Shown one piece after another: positions 5,720 through 9,571 of a DNA stretch of 9,571 bases. Both the position numbers and the translations under genes were made by a program. A model generated the notes under the pieces. The model made no database searches. It saw only the letters and a list, made by a program, of their open reading frames with translations, and was not told where the DNA came from. The stretch is from CAYPOY01 sp964412395 (GTDB lineage: Bacteria; Chloroflexota; Anaerolineae; B4-G1), in contig CAYPOY010000199.1 of assembly GCA_964412395.1 (NCBI GenBank), forward strand, positions 1 through 9,571, given 5' to 3'. The number at the start of each line of letters is the position of its first letter. The stretch's first letter is position 1.

Positions 5720-8700
5720 CTCAACCTGTTAATCCTTACGTGGTCGGTAGCCCACTGAGAGAAGAAAAAGGGTTCTTTGGGCGACAGGATACATTAACGT
5801 GGGTATCAAGGGAACTTCGCAACCCAGGCACCAATGCCTTGGTTCTCGCTGGCCAGCGGCGCATTGGCAAGACTTCTCTTCTTCTACAGCTTGAGCGTAC
5901 TCTCTCTGGTGGCCATTTCCTGCCTCTCTATTTCAACTTACAGGATAAGGCAAGTCATCCACTGGGTCAGGTGCTGGCTGCTCTGGCCAGTAAGGTCGCC
6001 AAGCGGGTTGGCTGTGAGGCGCCCGATACAGATGCCTTCGACGACCAGGGTTATTTTTTCCAGCATACCTTTTTGCCACAATTCTACCAAACTCTGGACA
6101 AAAACCGCCGTCCGGTCTTCCTACTGGACGAGTTCGATGTACTGGATCAGGCGGTCAAGGAAGGACTGCCTGAAGAGGCAGCGACTCAAGCTTTCTTTCC
6201 TTTCCTGCGCAGTGTGATGGATGAAGACCTACGGCCAGCTTTCGTTTTCGCCGTAGGTCGGCGGGCAGAGGATCTCTCACTTGACTTTACCGCCATTTTT
6301 AAGGGTGCGCTGAGTCGAGAGATCTGGGTGCTTGATAGGGAGAGTGCCACATCGCTGGTACTTCAGGCCCAGACCAATGGTACGCTTCATTTCACCGACC
6401 AGGCTGTGGATCGTATCTGGCGTCTCACCAGCGGACATCCTTATATGACTCAGTTGCTTTGTCAGCGGATTTGGGAGCGAGCTTATGCAGGAAATCCTGC
6501 GGCTCCTCCGCAGGTAGATGTGCCAGACGTGGAGGCAGCCGTTCCCGATGCGCTAGAGGCGGGTAAGTCAGCGCTCATCTGGCTTTGGAAGGGATTGAAC
6601 CCAGCCGAGAAAATTTACGCCGCTGCTCTGGCCGAGGCCGCTGACGAGGAGAATGAGACTATCTCTGAGGATCAAGTTGTCCAGGTGTTGGCGGCACATG
6701 CTACCCGGCTGCGCACGCGAGAGGTGGAATTGGCTCCTCGTGATCTGGTGAAACGGCGGGTGCTAAAGGAATCCAGGGAGGGAGAATACCGCTTCGCCGT
6801 TGAGCTTTTCCGGCGCTGGGTGCGCCGGTATCAACCTTTGCGGGATGTAAAAGACGAGTTGGATCAGGCGTATCCGCTGGCCGAAGAGATATTTAACTTG
6901 GGGCTGCGAGTTTACTACCAGAATGAGTGGGAAGAAGCTGTGCGTTACTTCAAAGGTGCGTTACAGAAAGACTCTCGTCACTTCCGAGCCAGGCTTCATC
7001 TGGGTGAGGCATTGTTGAAGCTTGATCATGTTGACGAAGCCGTGGTCGAGTTGGAGCGAGCTTACGAACTGGATCGAGATGATGCACGTTTACCTCTGGC
7101 CCGCGCACTGGTGGCCCAAGCAAAGGCACTGGAAGAGGCAGGAGATGGAGACAGCGCGTTAGCTGCATGCGTGCGGGCGCTCAAAATCTCCCCCAGTGAG
7201 AAAGCGGCGCAAGAGATGCGGGACGCCATCTGGATTCGGCGTGGCAACGCAGCGATGGAACAGGGTGACCTGAAGGCGGCTCTGGTCGCCTATCAGCAAG
7301 CGGGCGCTGAGGGATGGGAAGACGCTGTTACCCTGGTCCGGCGTGCGTTAGAAAGCGATGCCTCTCTTTTCCGCACCCGGTTCCGCCTGGGTGAGATATT
7401 GCTGGAACTGGACCAGACTGAAGAAGCAATGGTCGAGTTGGATGCTGCTTTGGCTGTCTACCGGCAAGCAGACGTTGACCAGCAAGAGGAAGCCGTTGAC
7501 TTTTTCCAACTTCTGTTGGAGGGAGCGCCTCATAATGTCTTCGCCCGGCTCCATCTTGGTGAGTTGCTACTGACTGAGGGTCGAGTCGACGAAGCGGTAG
7601 GCCAACTGGAGCAGGCTTACAGTTTAGACCAAGCACGGGCACGTCCGCGCCTCGCCCGCGCATTGGTGGCCCAGGCACAAGCCGCTCGAAAGGCCGGTGA
7701 CCGACTAGCTGTGATGGAATCTTACGTGCGCGTGATGCAGGTTGACTCTTCACGGCACGATGCTTTGGAGGTAATAGATAGAACGATTGCCGAGTTGCAA
7801 CGGGAGAGCTCCATAGCCGCTCCCGGCTTTCCGAGTGCGCAGGAGCAGCCAGATCAGGCTTATGTTGCCCCTCGTGTTAACAGAAAACAACTCGGCGAGG
7901 TTCTGCATAACGCTGAAAACCAGGTCCGCTTGCTGGGCGTTGTCGCGCTTGACCCTGATTGGCCCGCCTTGGCGAAAGAATGGGCTGATAAACTCACGGA
8001 TGACTCTGACTTTGAAGTCACGGTCCTGTGCGAATCAGATAATTTCCTCTTCTCAAAAGCACTCACACTCGATACAGACATGGCGGAGAATCGGCGTAGT
8101 TTCCGGGAACTCAAGTTTATTAGAGATAGGGCCACGGTTGATTTTCCAGCCTTGCTCCTGGAAGAGAGAGTATCTAGCGAGGTCGTTGGAAAAAAGGTTG
8201 AGCTTGAGATTATGCATCTGCCTATGCCGATCTCTATTGTTCAGGTGGACGATAGAATTTTCGCCAATCTATGGCTGCATGAAGTCGAGAATTTCTTCGA
8301 GGAGGTCACTCAGCACCACCCGTGGCATTCTCTGTTGGGGGAATACATATCCACGTATTTTGATCCAGAGCGCGGACGTAAGTATGCGCGGCATCCAGAT
8401 GACGAAGTGCTGGAGTTATTTGACCACAAACGTATTCCGCGTGGTATATATCCACGCAGATCCTTTTATGACACGGATTATTCACAGCTAGTTGTCTGGG
8501 CATTTGTTTTCGACCACCAAGGACGGTTACTGATCCATCGCCGATCCGACAACGCGCAAGACAATCAGGGAATGTGGGATAAATCAGTCGGTGGACACGT
8601 CGAATTCACCGATTTGGATACATCACGTGCAGCATTTAGGGAGGTCATAGAGGAGCTATTTATCAAGGAACCTGAGAAGGTCAAGTCCGACCTTAAGAAG

Positions 8701-9168
8701 TGGGTTGTTTCAGATGAGGAGGTTATTTTTCTAGGCGACTGGCGCCCCAGCGAACGAAGGTGGTATCCGTTCCGTGAAATTCGCTCATTCAACCGCGAGT
8801 GGGCGTACTTCAGGTTGCGGGAGTCTGAACCACTCTACTCACCCCGAACACTACCTGGCGGGACGACAATACGTCGACTACGGGTAATTCCCGATATTTT
8901 TCTCTTTGTTGCTGGCCCTCAACTTACCGATGAATTTCTTGATGACTTGGAGAACTCGACGTTCAAGCTAGTTGAGATTTCTGAGCTCAAGAGCGTGATG
9001 GACAGAGCACTTAGTGGCGAAGCGGTTCCTGGATTCGATGAGAACAAGTTTGGCCAGGTCAAGCTAGTGCCCAAGTTCACGCCTGATCTCACAAAAATTA
9101 TGACAGGTAAATTGCGCGACGTCCTTGAGGAATTTTCGCAGTATATCAAAAGATATATTAGAGAGTAG
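5716..9168 (+). CDS. STAND ATPase-TPR-unknown domain-Nudix hydrolase fusion
   Basis: A 1150-residue protein. Residues about 6-375 form a STAND-type AAA ATPase with winged-helix region: FFGR (20-23), Walker A GQRRIGKTS (46-54), Walker B VFLLDEFD (134-141), AVGRR (179-183) and GHPYMTQLL (240-248). Its opening resembles that of the upstream protein's ATPase, so the two are paralogues. Residues about 385-690 are helical TPR-type repeats with a large internal duplication. Residues about 722-885 form an unrecognised alpha/beta domain (QVRLLGVVALD near 736, VTVLCESDN near 768, HPWHSLLGEYISTYFD near 868). Residues about 920-1095 form a Nudix domain with WDKSVGGHV (954-962) and the catalytic helix REVIEEL (975-981); the box is one residue longer than consensus, with Asp966 for the first Glu and Phe982 for Gly. 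WDKSVGGHV recalls isopentenyl-diphosphate-isomerase-like Nudix proteins. Likely soluble. TPRs may bind the trigger or a partner; the Nudix domain would hydrolyse or bind a nucleoside-diphosphate-linked compound. The substrate is unknown. Confidence 0.92.
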   Translation: MTQPVNPYVVGSPLREEKGFFGRQDTLTWVSRELRNPGTNALVLAGQRRIGKTSLLLQLERTLSGGHFLPLYFNLQDKASHPLGQVLAALASKVAKRVGCEAPDTDAFDDQGYFFQHTFLPQFYQTLDKNRRPVFLLDEFDVLDQAVKEGLPEEAATQAFFPFLRSVMDEDLRPAFVFAVGRRAEDLSLDFTAIFKGALSREIWVLDRESATSLVLQAQTNGTLHFTDQAVDRIWRLTSGHPYMTQLLCQRIWERAYAGNPAAPPQVDVPDVEAAVPDALEAGKSALIWLWKGLNPAEKIYAAALAEAADEENETISEDQVVQVLAAHATRLRTREVELAPRDLVKRRVLKESREGEYRFAVELFRRWVRRYQPLRDVKDELDQAYPLAEEIFNLGLRVYYQNEWEEAVRYFKGALQKDSRHFRARLHLGEALLKLDHVDEAVVELERAYELDRDDARLPLARALVAQAKALEEAGDGDSALAACVRALKISPSEKAAQEMRDAIWIRRGNAAMEQGDLKAALVAYQQAGAEGWEDAVTLVRRALESDASLFRTRFRLGEILLELDQTEEAMVELDAALAVYRQADVDQQEEAVDFFQLLLEGAPHNVFARLHLGELLLTEGRVDEAVGQLEQAYSLDQARARPRLARALVAQAQAARKAGDRLAVMESYVRVMQVDSSRHDALEVIDRTIAELQRESSIAAPGFPSAQEQPDQAYVAPRVNRKQLGEVLHNAENQVRLLGVVALDPDWPALAKEWADKLTDDSDFEVTVLCESDNFLFSKALTLDTDMAENRRSFRELKFIRDRATVDFPALLLEERVSSEVVGKKVELEIMHLPMPISIVQVDDRIFANLWLHEVENFFEEVTQHHPWHSLLGEYISTYFDPERGRKYARHPDDEVLELFDHKRIPRGIYPRRSFYDTDYSQLVVWAFVFDHQGRLLIHRRSDNAQDNQGMWDKSVGGHVEFTDLDTSRAAFREVIEELFIKEPEKVKSDLKKWVVSDEEVIFLGDWRPSERRWYPFREIRSFNREWAYFRLRESEPLYSPRTLPGGTTIRRLRVIPDIFLFVAGPQLTDEFLDDLENSTFKLVEISELKSVMDRALSGEAVPGFDENKFGQVKLVPKFTPDLTKIMTGKLRDVLEEFSQYIKRYIRE
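6988..7701 (+). repeat. segmental duplication inside the TPR region
   Basis: Residues 425-477 (6988-7146) and 610-662 (7543-7701) match at 35 of 53 positions by hand alignment, both starting ARLHLGE and containing LARALVAQA. A third, more diverged unit starts near residue 554 (RFRLGEILLELDQ). Each is preceded by a similar helix pair (EEAVRYFKGAL, EDAVTLVRRAL, EEAVDFFQLLL). Spacing between units is irregular (129 and 56 residues), which suggests duplication of multi-repeat blocks followed by loss of part of one block. Confidence 0.75.
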
Positions 9169-9169
9169 T

Positions 9170-9173
9170 GAGG
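9170..9173 (+). promoter_or_regulatory. ribosome binding site choosing the 9180 start
   Basis: GAGG lies six bases upstream of the ATG at 9180, an ideal spacing. The alternative GTG at 9168, overlapping the upstream stop by one base, has no well-spaced purine run, and its four extra residues (start, RLA) precede the natural beginning of a P-loop kinase strand. I therefore prefer 9180. Confidence 0.65.
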
Positions 9174-9179
9174 TTAGCG

Positions 9180-9527
9180 ATGCCACATGTGATTACCATC
9201 ACCGGTCCGTCAAGGGTAGGAAAGAGCACTACAGTTGACTACTTGTTAAGGTGTGCAAACGAAAACTTCACGCCCAAACTGGTGCGCAAGTACACCACAC
9301 GCCCTCCACGTAAAGATGACAAGTACGACGAGGTGCAGTGTGGAGGAATTCCTCCCGAATGCGACTTGGTATACGAGCAATATGGGGAACGATATGGACT
9401 GGAGTCGCGTACCCTTTTTGAGGCTATTGCCGATGGACAAAGTCCGATCGTAATACTAAATGATGTCCGAGCGGTTGAAGACGTTCGCAATTCCTTCAGA
9501 GAGCGCGTGAGATCAATATTCATTTGA
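9180..9527 (+). pseudogene. guanylate-kinase-like P-loop kinase, prematurely stopped (probable frameshift)
   Basis: The 115-residue product begins like a guanylate kinase: Walker A GPSRVGKST (9-17), a nucleotide-binding region with KYTTRPPRK (37-45; compare HTTRxPR of guanylate kinase), YGERYGLE (68-75; compare FGNYYGT), and NDVRAVEDVR (94-103; compare DIDVQGAQQVR), ending RSIFI, which in guanylate kinases leads straight into the lid and C-terminal helices. Family members are about 190-210 residues, so roughly the last 40% is absent. The stop TGA (9525-9527) follows ATTT. In the frame beginning at 9524 the sequence stays open to the window edge and reads LSLAKICGSSDITRPP, a plausible though shortened continuation of the lid region. 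A small deletion or single-base loss therefore probably broke the gene, or the assembly has an error. It belongs to the same operon as the two ATPase genes. The true substrate may be GMP, another nucleotide or a modified nucleotide. Confidence 0.65.
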
Positions 9528-9571
9528 GTCTGGCTAAAATCTGTGGGAGCAGTGACATCACGCGGCCTCCC

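Noticed and set aside
5834..6217. Plus-strand open frame of 127 codons over the Walker A/Walker B region of the second ATPase
   Set aside because: Shifted frame of a gene whose correct frame carries both nucleotide-binding motifs.
7835..8491. Plus-strand open frame of 218 codons inside the Nudix-fusion gene
   Set aside because: Out-of-frame shadow of the 1150-residue protein; its composition is rich in Ser, Arg, Leu, Ile and Cys without motifs, while the main frame there shows clear domain sequence.
9168..9170. GTG start overlapping the stop of the Nudix-fusion gene
   Set aside because: Tight coupling is attractive, but the ATG at 9180 has GAGG at ideal spacing and fits the usual N-terminus of guanylate kinases.
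1..9571. CRISPR array, tRNA/rRNA gene, complete insertion sequence, att-site duplication
   Set aside because: No regularly spaced repeats, cloverleaf, rRNA segment, transposase or convincing terminal repeats were found on reading both strands.

Overview
The window reads as a bacterial accessory (defence-island-like) region. It holds two transcription units on the plus strand, a 441-bp gap between them, and remnants at both edges. No rRNA, tRNA, CRISPR array or intact transposase was found. The architecture (caspase, nucleoside-phosphorylase and Nudix modules on STAND ATPases with TPR repeats, mixed GC content) is typical of large-genome, often filamentous bacteria such as Chloroflexota or Cyanobacteria. 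Chloroflexota is my best guess, by inference only; no phylogenetic marker gene is present.

Left part (1-2152). The first ~130 bases carry, on the minus strand, an open fragment with a WGPRME motif resembling HerA/VirD4-type conjugation ATPases. It has no start codon and looks truncated. A promoter (TTGTGC, 17 bp, TATAAT) at 109-137 faces two tightly spaced genes of unknown function: a soluble 314-residue protein and a 301-residue protein with four membrane segments. They look like a small two-gene cassette.

Middle (2153-2593). A non-coding stretch of about 68% GC (hand count of 2161-2400) ends abruptly at two tandem copies of the same TTGTGC-N17-TATAAT promoter. A 156-bp leader follows before the next gene.

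Right part (2594-9571). An operon of overlapping or closely spaced genes. Gene A (1041 aa) fuses a caspase-like protease with intact His/Cys, a nucleoside phosphorylase/nucleosidase-like domain, and a STAND-type P-loop ATPase. Gene B (1150 aa) starts within A's stop codon. It has a paralogous ATPase, a TPR array, an unrecognised ~165-residue domain and a Nudix domain. Gene C is a guanylate-kinase-like P-loop protein that stops early, apparently by frameshift, with a possible continuation running off the window.

Working model (inference): A and B form an NLR-like pair. B carries the repeats and may sense the trigger. A lacks C-terminal repeats and carries two potential killing activities, protease and nucleosidase. 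Nudix and kinase-like modules in the same operon point to a nucleotide or nucleotide-derived signal being made, cleared or consumed. The combination is the most interesting content of the window.
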